Positions 8,626 to 18,707 of a stretch of DNA of 64,000 nucleotides are shown here, piece by piece. A program made the position numbers and the translations under genes. This stretch comes from Tabrizicola caldifontis (GTDB taxonomy: Bacteria; Pseudomonadota; Alphaproteobacteria; Rhodobacterales; Rhodobacteraceae), in contig NZ_SIJH01000001.1 in assembly GCF_004762095.1 (NCBI RefSeq), positions 62,001 through 126,000 of the forward strand, written 5' to 3'. The notes beneath the pieces are model-generated. The model was not told where the DNA came from and made no database searches. It was given only the letters and a program-made list of their open reading frames with translations. Each line of letters opens with the position of its first letter. Position 1 is the first letter of the stretch.

Positions 8626-9420
8626 TCAGGCGGCGGCGGCAAGCCGGCAGGGCAGGAACGGCTCGATGCGAACCTTGTCTCCTTCGAAGGTGCAGAAACT
8701 GGCGGGGGGCACTTCCTCCCAGCCGTGTTCTTCGGCCTCGAGCGGTTCGGAAACGACTGCCCTGCCCTGCCGCGTGTCCGACCATCGGTGCCAGAGCGAG
8801 GGTGCGGCATCGTCGGTGGCGTAGCGCACGGCATAGAGCCGCTGCCCATCCGCCAGAGCTGCCGTCATCCGCAAATGCGGCGCCTGGCCCTTTTGCCGGG
8901 ACAGCCGGATGAACCGGGCCGCCGCACGCTCCAGCGCGCTGCGCGGGTCATCATCCAACCCTTCGGCCAACGCCACAAGAAACAGCGCCTCGCTGTCGGT
9001 CGCCCCCTTGCGATGCGGGTACAGCGCCTCGGGGATCATCATGTCGGCATCGCGCCGAAACGCCTCGTATCCGCCGACCTGGCCATTGTGCATGAAACTC
9101 CACCGCCCATGGGTGAAGGGGTGGCAGTTGTTGCGGCTGGTGGCCGTGCCGGTCGAAGCGCGGACATGCGCAAGGAACAGATGCGACTGCACCTGTGCCG
9201 TAAGGCTGCGCAGGTTCGGGTCGGACCAGGCCGGCAGAACATCGCGGAACAGGCCGGGTTCCGGCCTGGCCCCATACCAGGCTATCCCGAACCCGTCGGC
9301 ATTTATCGCGGTGTGGCACTGCGTGGCGCAGTGACTTTGGTGGATCAGACTGTGGCCGGGGCGGCTGACGATCTCTTCAAGAAAGATCGGCGCCCCAATG
9401 TAGGCGGCCCAACGGCACAT
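8626..9420 (-). CDS. Class II glutamine amidotransferase (YafJ/EgtC-like)
   Basis: Ntn-type amidohydrolase of 264 residues. Met1 is followed at once by Cys2 (MCRWAAYIG), the expected nucleophile after Met removal. Further family blocks are ADGFGIAWY, LAHVRASTGT, NCHPFTHGRWSFMHNG and ATDSEALF. Related proteins include YafJ and the ergothioneine hydrolase EgtC, but no ergothioneine genes are nearby, so the substrate is open. It follows the DUF1330 gene after 111 bp on the same strand and may be transcribed with alaS. Confidence 0.9.
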   Translation of the reverse strand: MCRWAAYIGAPIFLEEIVSRPGHSLIHQSHCATQCHTAINADGFGIAWYGARPEPGLFRDVLPAWSDPNLRSLTAQVQSHLFLAHVRASTGTATSRNNCHPFTHGRWSFMHNGQVGGYEAFRRDADMMIPEALYPHRKGATDSEALFLVALAEGLDDDPRSALERAAARFIRLSRQKGQAPHLRMTAALADGQRLYAVRYATDDAAPSLWHRWSDTRQGRAVVSEPLEAEEHGWEEVPPASFCTFEGDKVRIEPFLPCRLAAAA

Positions 9421-9531
9421 CAGCGTGCCCCCGTGGCTGAAAGGATCATCTGCCCGAACCTTTGTTTTTCTGCAAGTCTAGCAGAAAATTCGCCGACCGG
9501 CAGGGTTGGTCCATTCAATTGTCTGAAAGCC

Positions 9532-9822
9532 CTACTCGATTTCCTCCACCACAACCAGGTCGCGAACGGAAGCGCCCTTCGCATGGGCCAGCGCGGCCTG
9601 ATAGGCGGCCGAGTTGTAGCACGCCACCGCGGCCTCCAGGCTGGGAAAGCGGGCAACCACGTTACGGGCCCGGTCGTTGCCTTCCAGCTGCACATAGCGG
9701 CCGCCGCGGGCAAGAAAGACCCCGCCGTGCGCCGCGATGGCGGGGCCGGCTTCCTTTGCATAGCGGCCATAGGCCTCGGCGTCGGTCACTTCGACATGGG
9801 CGATCCAGAGTGCGCTGGGCAT
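9532..9822 (-). CDS. DUF1330 family protein
   Basis: A 96-residue protein of ferredoxin-like fold. MPSALWIAHVEVTDAEAYGR, FLARGGRYVQLEG, and VVARFPSLEAAVACYNSAAYQ are the DUF1330 hallmarks. The role of the family is unknown. Its ATG is 3 bp after the alaS stop, so the two are almost certainly co-transcribed. Confidence 0.88.
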   Translation of the reverse strand: MPSALWIAHVEVTDAEAYGRYAKEAGPAIAAHGGVFLARGGRYVQLEGNDRARNVVARFPSLEAAVACYNSAAYQAALAHAKGASVRDLVVVEEIE

Positions 9823-9825
9823 GGG

Positions 9826-12480
9826 TTATCCTCCGATCACGGCTTCAGCCGCCTTGATTGCCGCGTCGGCAAGGGTGATGTCGGCGCCGCCCGCCTGGGC
9901 AAGATCGGGCCGGCCACCACCGCCCTTGCCGCCCATCGCCTCGGCCGCGGCCTTGACCAGCGTCACGGCCGACAACCCCGAAGTCAGATCCTGGGTGACA
10001 CCCGCCGCAACCGCAGGTTTGCCACCGGTATCCGCGATCAGCAGAACAGCGCCCGAGCCGATTCGAGCCTTCATCTCGTCAATCAGCGCTGGAAGATCCT
10101 TGCCTGAAACGCCTGAAAGCACCTGAGCAATGAACTTCACCCCGTTGATATCCCTGACCTCCGGGCCAGAGGCCTTACCGCCCATTGCCAGTTCGCGGCG
10201 CAGCTGCGCAACCTCGTTCGCCAGCGCCTTGCGTTCCTCGAACAGCGCGCGGATGCGGTCGGCCAGCTCTGCCGGCGGGGCCTTGATGATCGCGGCGATT
10301 TCGTTCAGCCGTGCCTCCTGCTGATGCAGATGGTCCAGTGCTGCCTGCCCGGTCAGCGCCTCGATCCGGCGCACGCCGGCAGAGGAGGCGCTTTCCGAAA
10401 GGATTACCATCGCCCCGATGTCGCCGGTGCGCTGCACATGAGTGCCGCCGCACAGTTCGATGCTGTAGGTCCGCCCCTCGGCGCCCTTGCCCGAACCTTC
10501 CAGCACGCCCATCGACACAACCCGGACCTCGTCACCGTACTTCTCGCCAAAAAGGGCCTGAGCGCCGATGGCCCTGGCGTCGTCGGGGGTCATGATCCGG
10601 GTTTCCACCGGCGCATTCTGACGGATGAAGGCGTTCACCTCAGCCTCGATCGCGGTAAGGTCCGCAGCCGGAATCGCCGAGGAATGGCTGAAGTCGAAGC
10701 GCAGGCGGTCGGCAGCGTTCAGGCTGCCCTTCTGGGCGACATGTTCGCCCAGCCGCCGGCGCAAAGCCTCGTGCAGAAGGTGCGTCGCCGAATGATTGGC
10801 GCGGATTGCAGAGCGGCGGGCATGGGCGACCTCCAGCTTCGCCGGCTGTCCCTTGATCACGGTCCCTTCGGTGACCGTGGCAATGTGGATGAATACCCCT
10901 GCAGCCTTCTTCGTGTCGGTAACCTCGGCCATCCCGGTATCGGTGCGGATGAAACCGGCATCCCCCACCTGACCGCCAGATTCGGCATAGAAGGGGGTCT
11001 GGTTCACCACGATCTGCACCTGTTCACCGGCTGCCGCCTGACCGACTGTCACCCCGTCGCGGACCAGCGCGGAAATCACGCCTTCGGCAGTCTCGGTATC
11101 ATAGCCCAGGAATTCCGTGGTGCCGTGTTCCTCGGCGATCTCGAACCAGATCCTTGCGTCCTTCGCCTCGCCCGTTCCCGCCCAGGCCGCGCGGGCCTTG
11201 GCTTTCTGTTCGGCCATGGCGGCATCGAAGCCCTGGACATCGACCTCGCGCCCCTTCTCGCGCAGGGCATCCTGCGTCAGGTCAAGCGGAAAACCATAGG
11301 TGTCATACAGGCGGAAGGCGGCCGCGCCGGGAAGCGGGCTTCCCTCTGGCAGCCTTGCCAGTTCTTCGTCCAGCAGGCGCAGGCCGCGCTCAAGCGTCTG
11401 GCGGAACCGGGTTTCCTCCAGTCGCAGCGTCTCTTCGATCAGCGCCTGGGCCCGCACAAGTTCGGGATATGCCGCGCCCATCTGGCGCACCAGCGCCGGG
11501 ACCAGACGGTGCATGACCGGATCCTGCGCCCCCAGCATGTGCGCATGCCGCATCGCGCGGCGCATGATCCGCCGCAGCACATAGCCCCGGCCTTCGTTCG
11601 ACGGCATCACCCCGTCGGCGATCAGGAAACTGGTCGAGCGCAGGTGATCCGCGATCACCCGATGATGAATTTTTCCCGGCCCGTCAGGATCTTGCGAGGT
11701 GACATTCGCACTGGCCTCGATCAGGCTGCGCATCAGGTCGGTGTCGTAGTTGTCGTGCTTGCCCTGCAGCAGCGCCCCGATCCGTTCCAGCCCCATGCCA
11801 GTGTCGATCGACTGCATGTCAAGAACGCGAAGCGACCCGTCGGGAAGCTGCTCGTTCTGCATGAAGACGAGGTTCCAGATCTCGATGAAACGGTCACCGT
11901 CTGCCTCGGGGCTGCCCGGGGGGCCGCCCCAGATGCTGGGCCCGTGGTCATAGAAGATTTCCGTGCAGGGGCCGCAGGGTCCGGTCGGACCCATGCGCCA
12001 GAAGTTGTCATCGGTCGGAATGCGGATGATCCGCTCGTCCGGCAGGCCCGCCACCTTCTTCCAGATTGCTGCTGCTTCGTCATCGGTGTGATAGACGGTG
12101 ACCAGCAGCTTATCCTTCGGAATGGCGAAATCCTTTGTCAGCAGTTCCCAGGCGAAGGGGATGGCACCTTCCTTGAAATAGTCGCCGAAAGAGAAATTCC
12201 CCAGCATTTCGAAAAAGGTGTGGTGGCGCGCAGTGTAGCCCACGTTGTCGAGGTCGTTGTGCTTGCCCCCTGCCCGCACGCATTTCTGGGCAGTGGTGGC
12301 GCGCACGTAGTCGCGGCGCTCGATCCCGGTGAACAGGTTCTTGAACTGCACCATGCCGCTGTTGGCGAACATGAGTGTCGGGTCGTTCCGCGGCACCAGG
12401 GGGGAACTGTCCACAACCGTGTGGCCGTTGCGGCGGAAATAGTCGAGGAAGGTCGATCGGATGTCGTTCAGCGATGCCAT
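9826..12480 (-). CDS. alaS: Alanyl-tRNA synthetase
   Basis: Charges tRNA-Ala. At 884 residues it has the normal family length. Landmarks: class II motif region [18 protein letters not shown] and [20 protein letters not shown], motif 3-like [15 protein letters not shown] in [11 protein letters not shown], editing-domain [27 protein letters not shown], and the C-Ala tail [14 protein letters not shown] chose the ATG at 12480 ([11 protein letters not shown]) with AAAGG at good spacing. A longer frame from 12537 adds 19 atypical residues. It is preceded by recA on the same strand. Confidence 0.97.
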   Translation of the reverse strand: MASLNDIRSTFLDYFRRNGHTVVDSSPLVPRNDPTLMFANSGMVQFKNLFTGIERRDYVRATTAQKCVRAGGKHNDLDNVGYTARHHTFFEMLGNFSFGDYFKEGAIPFAWELLTKDFAIPKDKLLVTVYHTDDEAAAIWKKVAGLPDERIIRIPTDDNFWRMGPTGPCGPCTEIFYDHGPSIWGGPPGSPEADGDRFIEIWNLVFMQNEQLPDGSLRVLDMQSIDTGMGLERIGALLQGKHDNYDTDLMRSLIEASANVTSQDPDGPGKIHHRVIADHLRSTSFLIADGVMPSNEGRGYVLRRIMRRAMRHAHMLGAQDPVMHRLVPALVRQMGAAYPELVRAQALIEETLRLEETRFRQTLERGLRLLDEELARLPEGSPLPGAAAFRLYDTYGFPLDLTQDALREKGREVDVQGFDAAMAEQKAKARAAWAGTGEAKDARIWFEIAEEHGTTEFLGYDTETAEGVISALVRDGVTVGQAAAGEQVQIVVNQTPFYAESGGQVGDAGFIRTDTGMAEVTDTKKAAGVFIHIATVTEGTVIKGQPAKLEVAHARRSAIRANHSATHLLHEALRRRLGEHVAQKGSLNAADRLRFDFSHSSAIPAADLTAIEAEVNAFIRQNAPVETRIMTPDDARAIGAQALFGEKYGDEVRVVSMGVLEGSGKGAEGRTYSIELCGGTHVQRTGDIGAMVILSESASSAGVRRIEALTGQAALDHLHQQEARLNEIAAIIKAPPAELADRIRALFEERKALANEVAQLRRELAMGGKASGPEVRDINGVKFIAQVLSGVSGKDLPALIDEMKARIGSGAVLLIADTGGKPAVAAGVTQDLTSGLSAVTLVKAAAEAMGGKGGGGRPDLAQAGGADITLADAAIKAAEAVIGG

Positions 12481-12570
12481 GTCTGGCCTTTCGGGCGGCG
12501 GAAACGTGAATTCGGCCTCCCATGTAGCCCCATGCACCGGGCCTGTCCACTATCCGCCCGAGACATACAC

Positions 12571-12599
12571 ATAAAAGGCCGGAAGCTGGGCTTCCGGCC
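12571..12599 (-). terminator. Rho-independent terminator after recA
   Basis: A 10-bp perfect stem GGCCGGAAGC/GCTTCCGGCC with a 3-base loop, followed on the minus strand by TTTTATG. It lies about 100 bp after the recA stop. Confidence 0.85.
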
Positions 12600-12702
12600 G
12601 ACCTTGCGGTTCCGGATGCAGGACCGGCTTCCGCCGCAGTTCACGCCCCAAACAGGTCAGACAGGCAGAAAGGTCACGGACTGCCCCGCTTGGCTTGCCG
12701 GG

Positions 12703-13773
12703 TCATTCGTCCAGAACATCGGCGTCATCCCCGCCGGCTATGGCGAAATCCAGCCCGTTCGCAGCGCGGATCTTGTCCTCGATCTCCATCGCGACGCTCG
12801 GGTTCTGCTTCAGGAAGGCCTTTGCATTCTCGCGCCCCTGGCCGATGCGTTCGTCCTTGAACGAATACCAGGCGCCCGACTTTTCCACGACCCCGGCCTT
12901 GACGCCGATGTCAATCAGTTCCCCGGTCTTCGAGATGCCTTCGCCATACATGATGTCAAATTCGACCTGCTTGAAGGGCGGCGCGACCTTGTTCTTCACC
13001 ACCTTGACCCGCGTGGTGTTGCCCACGACCTCGTCCCGGTCCTTGATCGCGCCGATGCGGCGGATGTCCAGCCGGACCGAGGCGTAGAACTTCAGCGCAT
13101 TGCCGCCGGTGGTGGTTTCCGGGTTGCCGAACATCACCCCGATCTTCTGGCGGATCTGGTTGATGAAGATCACCATGCAGTTCGACCGGCCAATCGAGGC
13201 CGTAAGCTTACGCATCGCCTGGCTCATCAGGCGGGCCTGGCTGCCCATCTGCATGTCGCCCATGTCGCCCTCGATCTCGGACTTCGGCACGAGGGCCGCG
13301 ACCGAGTCGACCACGACCAGGCTGACGGCACCCGAACGGACCAGGGTATCCACGATCTCCAGCGCCTGTTCGCCGGTGTCGGGCTGGCTGATCAGCAGCT
13401 CGTCCAGATTGACCCCCAGCTTCCTGGCATATTGCGGGTCAAGCGCATGTTCGGCATCGACAAAGGCGCAGACCCCGCCCTTCTTCTGTTCCTCGGCTAC
13501 GACATGCAGCGTCAGCGTCGTCTTGCCCGAGGATTCCGGCCCGTAGATCTCGATGATCCGGCCCTTGGGCAGCCCCCCGATCCCCAGCGCGATGTCCAGA
13601 CCAAGCGACCCGGTCGAGGTGGCCTCGATCTCCATCGCCGGGCTGTCGGCCCCCAGCCGCATGATCGAGCCCTTGCCGAACTGCCGTTCGATCTGCGCCA
13701 GCGCGCTTTCCAGCGCCTTCGCCTTGTCCATGTCCCGCTTGCCCCCGAGGTCGAGAAGGTTTGCCACCGCCAT
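12703..13773 (-). CDS. recA: Recombinase RecA
   Basis: DNA strand-exchange protein and LexA co-protease. The 356-residue protein carries Walker [26 protein letters not shown] (Walker B), the L1/L2 loop region [21 protein letters not shown], and an acidic tail DDADVLDE. The ATG at 13773 has AAGGAG six bases upstream. A GTTC-type SOS box lies 50-64 bp upstream, and a strong terminator follows, so it can be expressed alone despite alaS downstream. Confidence 0.98.
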   Translation of the reverse strand: MAVANLLDLGGKRDMDKAKALESALAQIERQFGKGSIMRLGADSPAMEIEATSTGSLGLDIALGIGGLPKGRIIEIYGPESSGKTTLTLHVVAEEQKKGGVCAFVDAEHALDPQYARKLGVNLDELLISQPDTGEQALEIVDTLVRSGAVSLVVVDSVAALVPKSEIEGDMGDMQMGSQARLMSQAMRKLTASIGRSNCMVIFINQIRQKIGVMFGNPETTTGGNALKFYASVRLDIRRIGAIKDRDEVVGNTTRVKVVKNKVAPPFKQVEFDIMYGEGISKTGELIDIGVKAGVVEKSGAWYSFKDERIGQGRENAKAFLKQNPSVAMEIEDKIRAANGLDFAIAGGDDADVLDE

Positions 13774-13822
13774 TTCCGTCTCCTTATTCCATAGCCGCGT
13801 GTGGGCGGCAATCCTGCCACAT

Positions 13823-13837
13823 GTTCCCCAAGTGTTC
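13823..13837 (-). promoter_or_regulatory. LexA SOS box of recA
   Basis: GTTC-N7-GTTC on the plus strand (GAAC-N7-GAAC toward recA), the direct-repeat operator known for LexA of Rhodobacter and other alphaproteobacteria. It is placed in the recA promoter region. Confidence 0.85.
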
Positions 13838-13922
13838 TCGTCCTTATGAGATCAAATCGGGAACATTTCAATCAATTTCTCTTCAAACACAGCTTTTGCG
13901 CGGTCTGGTTAACGGATAGTTT

Positions 13923-14567
13923 ATGCCGCCGCCCGAAACCGGGGCAGCGACTGGCTTTCTTGTGCGAGGGAAGAAAGTGCTTGTGTTCTGGGATCAGCGG
14001 CTGGTCTTTCTGGCCACGCCCAAGACGGGTTCTACGGCGATTTCGGCCGCGCTCGAATCGCTTGCGGCTGTCTCGATCCAGCGGCCACCGCTTCTGAAGC
14101 ACACGACCGTCCACCGCTATCGCCGCTTCATCGGGCCCTTTCTCGAGGCAGCCTCAAAGGACAACTTTACCCTGGTCGCCCTGATGCGCGAGCCGCGTGA
14201 CTGGCTGGGGTCGTGGTACAGGTTCCGCCAGCGCGAGGAAACGGCCGAGGACAAGTCGACGGCGGGCATGAGCTTCGACGATTTCGTGCGCGCCTGGTGC
14301 CAGGATCCGCGCCCCGCCTTCGCCGATGTGGGCAGCCAGGCCCGCTTTCTGCGTCCGCGACAGGGCCAGGGGGTGGACCGGCTGTTCCGCTACGAGGAGA
14401 TCGACAGTTTCGTCCAGTACCTCGAGGATCGGCTGAACTGCGAAATCATCCTGCCTCGCCTGAACGTCTCTCCCCCCGGCTTGACCGAACTTTCCCCCGA
14501 GACCGAAGCCATGCTGCACAGGGCTGCGGCCGAGGATTTCGCCCTTTACCGGACGCTTCTGCCCTGA
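13923..14567 (+). CDS. Sulfotransferase-family protein
   Basis: A 214-residue protein with the PAPS-binding outline of P-loop sulfotransferases: LVFLATPKTGSTAI (5'-phosphosulfate loop) and MREPRDWLGSWYRF (3'-phosphate motif). The acceptor is unknown. The start is unsure. The ATG at 13923 has no clear ribosome-binding site, while an in-frame GTG at 13977, five bases after GAGGGA, would give a protein beginning near VLVFWDQRLVF, closer to relatives. It is transcribed away from recA, sharing the upstream region with the SOS box, and is followed by an unrelated lipoprotein gene. Confidence 0.75.
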   Translation: MPPPETGAATGFLVRGKKVLVFWDQRLVFLATPKTGSTAISAALESLAAVSIQRPPLLKHTTVHRYRRFIGPFLEAASKDNFTLVALMREPRDWLGSWYRFRQREETAEDKSTAGMSFDDFVRAWCQDPRPAFADVGSQARFLRPRQGQGVDRLFRYEEIDSFVQYLEDRLNCEIILPRLNVSPPGLTELSPETEAMLHRAAAEDFALYRTLLP

Positions 14568-14686
14568 AGCGCAAGTTTCGGCATCCCGCCGCCCATCTTG
14601 TGGTAAGACAGTGACAAACGGGCCGTGAGCGGCTAGATATTGGGCAATGGGGCCTTCAGACCCCGTGAGGCAGAAAGGGCGGACAA

Positions 14687-15247
14687 ATGACCATCGGAAA
14701 CGGCATGACGCGACGTGGTCTGGTGTTGGGCGCAGGCGCACTGGGCCTTGCAGCCTGCGCGAATGGCGTGGGATCGAACGGCGCTGCGCAGATCGATGCT
14801 CGGGTGGATGCGACGCAACGCTTCCTGTTCCAGCGCTATCCGGGAACGCAGGATCTTGCTGCGCGCGCCGCAGGGGTGCTTTACATGCCGCTCGTGACCG
14901 AGGCCGGTTTCGGCATCGGCGGGGCCTATGGCCGCGGCGCGCTGCGCATTCAGGGCGTGACCGTCGATTACTATGCTGCCGCAAAGGGGACGATCGGGCT
15001 CCAGATCGGCGCACAGCAATATGCCCATGCCCTGTTTTTCATGACCCAGGATGCACTGGAAACCTTCCGCCGCTCGTCGGGCTGGGCAGTGGGGGCGGAT
15101 GTGCGCTATGCCACCCCGGAACAGGGCGCCTCGATCGGCAAGGAAACAACCGAGCTTGAACCCGTCATTGCACTGGTCTTCGGCCAGCAGGGCCTGATCG
15201 CGGGTGCGACGCTGGGCGGAACGAAATACACCCGTATCATTCCGTAA
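14687..15247 (+). CDS. Ysc84/SYLF-domain lipoprotein
   Basis: A 186-residue exported lipoprotein. The N-terminus MTRRGLVLGAGALGLAACAN combines a twin-Arg-like TRRGLVLG with a lipobox LAAC, so Cys around residue 20-25 is probably lipidated. The mature part matches the bacterial Ysc84 (SYLF) domain: AAGVLYMPLVTEAGFGIGGAYGRGAL, then a C-terminal ALVFGQQGLIAGATLGGTKYTRI. SYLF domains bind phosphoinositides in eukaryotes, while the role in bacteria is unclear. An alternative start is the Met at 14705 (MTRRG). It stands alone. Confidence 0.82.
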   Translation: MTIGNGMTRRGLVLGAGALGLAACANGVGSNGAAQIDARVDATQRFLFQRYPGTQDLAARAAGVLYMPLVTEAGFGIGGAYGRGALRIQGVTVDYYAAAKGTIGLQIGAQQYAHALFFMTQDALETFRRSSGWAVGADVRYATPEQGASIGKETTELEPVIALVFGQQGLIAGATLGGTKYTRIIP

Positions 15248-15281
15248 GGCGTGCGGTCCCCGCGCGCCGCCGGGCCTGAGA

Positions 15282-16145
15282 CTATCTCAGGCGCCGGATC
15301 AGGCTGGAGGTGTCGTTGCGCCCCCCACCCATCAGTTGCACGTCCTTGTAGAACTGGTCCACCAGCGCGGTCACCGGAAGCCGTGCACCGATCTCGTCGG
15401 CGGTTGCAAGGCAGATGGCCAGATCCTTCCGCATCCAGTCCACGGCGAAGCCGAAGTCGAATTCGCCTTTCAGCATGGTCTTGTGCCTGTTGACCATCTG
15501 CCACGACCCGGCCGCGCCCTGAGAGATCACCTCGACCACCTTCTCACCATCGAGGCCCGCCTTTTCGCCGAAGGCCAGGGCCTCGGACAGGCCCTGCAAC
15601 AACACGGCGATGCAGATCTGATTGACCATCTTGGCCAGTTGGCCCGACCCGGAAGGCCCGATCAGACGGCAGATGCGGGCATAGGTGGCCAGAACCGGCT
15701 CAACCCGGGCATAGTCTGCCGGATCGCCTCCGCACATGATGGAAAGCTGGCCATTCTCGGCCCCCGCCTGTCCGCCCGAGACAGGGGCATCCACGAATGC
15801 AATCCCACCGGTCGCCGCCTGAGCGGCAAGCTTGCGGGTGATCGTGGCCGAAACGGTGGTGTGGTCGATGAAGATTGCCCCAGGCGTCATTCCGGCAAAG
15901 GCGCCGTCCGGCCCCGAGCAGACAGCACGCAGGTCGTCGTCGTTGCCCACGCATGCCATCACGAACTCGGCCCCGCGGGCGGCCTCGGCAGGGGTGGCGG
16001 CGTGCCGGCCCTTGTGGCGCTGCAGCCAGGCCTCTGCCTTCGCGGCGGTGCGGTTCCAGACGGCAACGTCGTGCCCCCTGGCCGCCAGATGCCCCGCCAT
16101 CGGAAAGCCCATGGTGCCAAGGCCAAGAAACGCAACTTTCGCCAT
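15282..16145 (-). CDS. NAD(P)-dependent beta-hydroxyacid dehydrogenase (HIBADH family)
   Basis: A 287-residue oxidoreductase of the 3-hydroxyisobutyrate/tartronate semialdehyde dehydrogenase family. Seen: N-terminal Rossmann motif VAFLGLGTMGFPMAGHL, substrate motif FVDAPVSGGQAGAENG, and catalytic Lys in GSGQLAKMVNQIC. The position after the first strand (WNRTAAKA) with Asn-Arg suggests NADP use, as in glyoxylate/succinic semialdehyde reductases, but this is inference. It is convergent with the lipoprotein gene and divergent from the acylase gene. Confidence 0.9.
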   Translation of the reverse strand: MAKVAFLGLGTMGFPMAGHLAARGHDVAVWNRTAAKAEAWLQRHKGRHAATPAEAARGAEFVMACVGNDDDLRAVCSGPDGAFAGMTPGAIFIDHTTVSATITRKLAAQAATGGIAFVDAPVSGGQAGAENGQLSIMCGGDPADYARVEPVLATYARICRLIGPSGSGQLAKMVNQICIAVLLQGLSEALAFGEKAGLDGEKVVEVISQGAAGSWQMVNRHKTMLKGEFDFGFAVDWMRKDLAICLATADEIGARLPVTALVDQFYKDVQLMGGGRNDTSSLIRRLR

Positions 16146-16225
16146 GTCCGATTCCCCGCTGATTGCCCTTGCCAGGGTGATCGACTAGGAACCGATCACG
16201 CTTCCGCCGTCAAGGACAGGGCCCG

Positions 16226-18688
16226 ATGCTGACCGCTTTTCGCTGGCTGATGAGATTCGTCACCGGGGGGATCGTCCTGGGCGTCGTCGCCGTTCTGCTG
16301 GCCTACTGGATCCTGTCGCGTTCGCTAGTGGACTATAACGAGGACTTCACCCTGCGCGGGATTTCTGCCCCGGTCGAGATCGTCCGCAACAACGACAACG
16401 TGCCGCACATCTTCGGGCAGACCGACCGCGACATCTATTTTGCGCTGGGATTTGTCCATGCGCAGGATCGGCTTTGGCAGATGACGATGCTGCGTCGCAC
16501 GGCGCAGGGGCGATTGTCGGAACTTTTCGGCCCCGCGACGCTGGCGGTGGACGAACTGATGCGACGGCTGGACCTTTACCAGCTGGCTCTTCAGTCGGTA
16601 GAGGCGCAGGACGCCGAGACACTGGCCGCGCTCGAGGCCTATTCCGCCGGCGTGAACGCCTGGATCAACGAGGTGAACAAGGGTGCCCGTGGCCGCGGCG
16701 CGCCCGAATTCTTTCTGTTCTCGCCAGAGATATCGGCCTGGGCCCCCGCCGATTCGATCGCAATCCTTAAGCTGATGGCCCTTCAGCTGACCGACGCGGC
16801 CCAGAAAGAGGTTCTGCGCGCGCGGGTCTCGCTGCTGCTGCCACCTGACAGGCTGGCGGACATATTGCCCGACGATCCGGGACAAGGCGTTGCCGCCCTG
16901 CCCGACTATGCCGATCTGGTGCCGGGTGTCGCGCCACTGTCAGATCCTCTCGATTTTGCACTTGGGCCCTTCTCGCCGGTCGCAGCGCCGGGCCAGGCGG
17001 GGGCCTCGAACGCCTGGGCCGCGATGCCGGGACGATCGGCGGCAGGCGGCAGCCTGCTGGCCAACGACCCCCATCTTGGGCTGACCGCACCGACGCTGTG
17101 GTATCTGGCGCGGCTGGAACTTTCGACCGGCGGCGTCATCGGCGGCACGATTCCGGGCGTTCCCGCAGTGATCGTCGGCCGGTCCGACCGGCTGGGCTGG
17201 GGCCTGACCACCGCCTACCTGGACGACCAGGACGTACTGATCGAGGAAGTGAACCCGGCCAACCCCGAGGAATACCGCACACCCGATGGCTGGGCCCGGT
17301 TCGACAGCCGGCAGACGATCATCACGGTCAAGGATGCCGAACCGGTCACCCTGACGCTGCGCTGGTCGCGCAACGGGCCCATCATGACCGGCGGGCAGTT
17401 CAACCTGGGAACAGTTACGCCTCCGGGCCATGTGGCTGCCCTGGCCTGGACGGCACTGAACGGGGCCGATACCTCGATGACTGCCGCGATCCGGCTGATG
17501 CGCGCGGGCTCGGTCGCCGAGGCGCTGGAGGCCGGGCGGCTGCATGTCGCCCCGGCGCAAAACCTGATGCTGGCCGACACGGACGGGATCGCGATGCAGC
17601 TTGTTGGTGCGATGCCCGCGCGCGACCCCGCACACCCGTCGCAGGGCCGCTTGCCGGTACTGGGCGCGAACCCGGCCGCCGGGTTCCGCGGCGTCCTGCC
17701 GTACGAGGACAATCCGCGCTTCGTGAACCCAGACTCGGGCCTTCTGGGCAACACCAACAACAAGACCGTGGATCGGCCCTTTCCCGAGCACGTCAGTTTC
17801 GACTGGGGTGACACCCAGCGCATCCAGCGCTGGCTGACGCTGATGCGCGCGCGGGGCGTCCATACACGGGAAAGCTTCATCGAGGCGCAGCTTGACACCG
17901 TGAACCCGACGGCGCGCGCCCTTTTGCCGCTGATCGGGGCGGACCTGTGGTTCACAGGCGAACCCGCACCCGAGGGCACGCCGGAACGGCTGCGCCAACG
18001 CGCCCTGATTCTGCTGGCGGAATGGAATGGTGAGATGAACGAGCATCTGCCAGAACCCCTGATTGCCGAAGCCTGGCTGCGCGCCCTGATGGACCGGCTG
18101 ATCCGGGACGAACTGGGCGCCATGGCCGACAGTTTCACCCATATCTCTCCGGTCTTCATCGAACGGGTCTACCGCAACGTGGGCGGCGCCAGTGTCTGGT
18201 GCGACGTGATCCAGTCGGCGGCGATCGAAACCTGCACCGACATTGCCCGCATCGCGCTGGACGAGGCCCTGCTGCGGCTGACGGAACGCTATGGCCCGAA
18301 TCTGGAAAGCTGGCGCTGGGGCGATGCGCATCAGGCGACCCACGACCACCCTGTGCTGGGCGAGGTGCCGATCCTGAAATATTTCGTCAACATCCGGCAA
18401 TCCACCAGCGGCGGCGACGATACGCTGATGCGCGGCGTCACGCGCGGCACCGGGCCCGAGCCCTATCAGAACGTGCATTCAGCCGGCTATCGCGGGGTCT
18501 ATGACTTTGCCGATCCCGACAGTTCGGTGTTCATCACGGCCACCGGCCAGTCGGGCCATCCCCTCAGCAGGCACTACGACGACCTGGGCGAACTGTGGCG
18601 GCGCGGCGAATACATCCCGATGTCGCTGGATCCCGACCTTGCCCGCGCAGCGGCAGCAGGCGTCATGATGCTGACGCCCGCCGAATGA
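16226..18688 (+). CDS. Penicillin-acylase family N-terminal nucleophile hydrolase
   Basis: An 820-residue secreted or membrane-anchored amidase precursor. Residues ~8-30 form a hydrophobic anchor/signal (TGGIVLGVVAVLLAYWIL). The alpha chain carries FGQTDRDIYFALGFVHAQDRLWQM. Self-cleavage is expected before Ser261 in GASNAWA, which becomes the nucleophile. NDPHLGLTAPTLWYLARLE and NTNNKTVDRPFPEH follow in the beta chain. Relatives cleave beta-lactam side chains, acyl-homoserine lactones or cyclic lipopeptides, and the true substrate here is unknown. The stop lies 19 bp from that of convergent hflX. Confidence 0.9.
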   Translation: MLTAFRWLMRFVTGGIVLGVVAVLLAYWILSRSLVDYNEDFTLRGISAPVEIVRNNDNVPHIFGQTDRDIYFALGFVHAQDRLWQMTMLRRTAQGRLSELFGPATLAVDELMRRLDLYQLALQSVEAQDAETLAALEAYSAGVNAWINEVNKGARGRGAPEFFLFSPEISAWAPADSIAILKLMALQLTDAAQKEVLRARVSLLLPPDRLADILPDDPGQGVAALPDYADLVPGVAPLSDPLDFALGPFSPVAAPGQAGASNAWAAMPGRSAAGGSLLANDPHLGLTAPTLWYLARLELSTGGVIGGTIPGVPAVIVGRSDRLGWGLTTAYLDDQDVLIEEVNPANPEEYRTPDGWARFDSRQTIITVKDAEPVTLTLRWSRNGPIMTGGQFNLGTVTPPGHVAALAWTALNGADTSMTAAIRLMRAGSVAEALEAGRLHVAPAQNLMLADTDGIAMQLVGAMPARDPAHPSQGRLPVLGANPAAGFRGVLPYEDNPRFVNPDSGLLGNTNNKTVDRPFPEHVSFDWGDTQRIQRWLTLMRARGVHTRESFIEAQLDTVNPTARALLPLIGADLWFTGEPAPEGTPERLRQRALILLAEWNGEMNEHLPEPLIAEAWLRALMDRLIRDELGAMADSFTHISPVFIERVYRNVGGASVWCDVIQSAAIETCTDIARIALDEALLRLTERYGPNLESWRWGDAHQATHDHPVLGEVPILKYFVNIRQSTSGGDDTLMRGVTRGTGPEPYQNVHSAGYRGVYDFADPDSSVFITATGQSGHPLSRHYDDLGELWRRGEYIPMSLDPDLARAAAAGVMMLTPAE

Positions 18689-18707
18689 GTCTGGGCCGAT
18701 CACGGCG

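Noticed and set aside
10324-13794. 1156-codon plus-strand frame
   Set aside because: Antisense across alaS and recA and even across the gap between them. No domain resemblance.
13909-13923. TTAA-N7-TTTA, CtrA-like
   Set aside because: One mismatch in an AT-rich spot and no link to cell-cycle genes. Likely chance.
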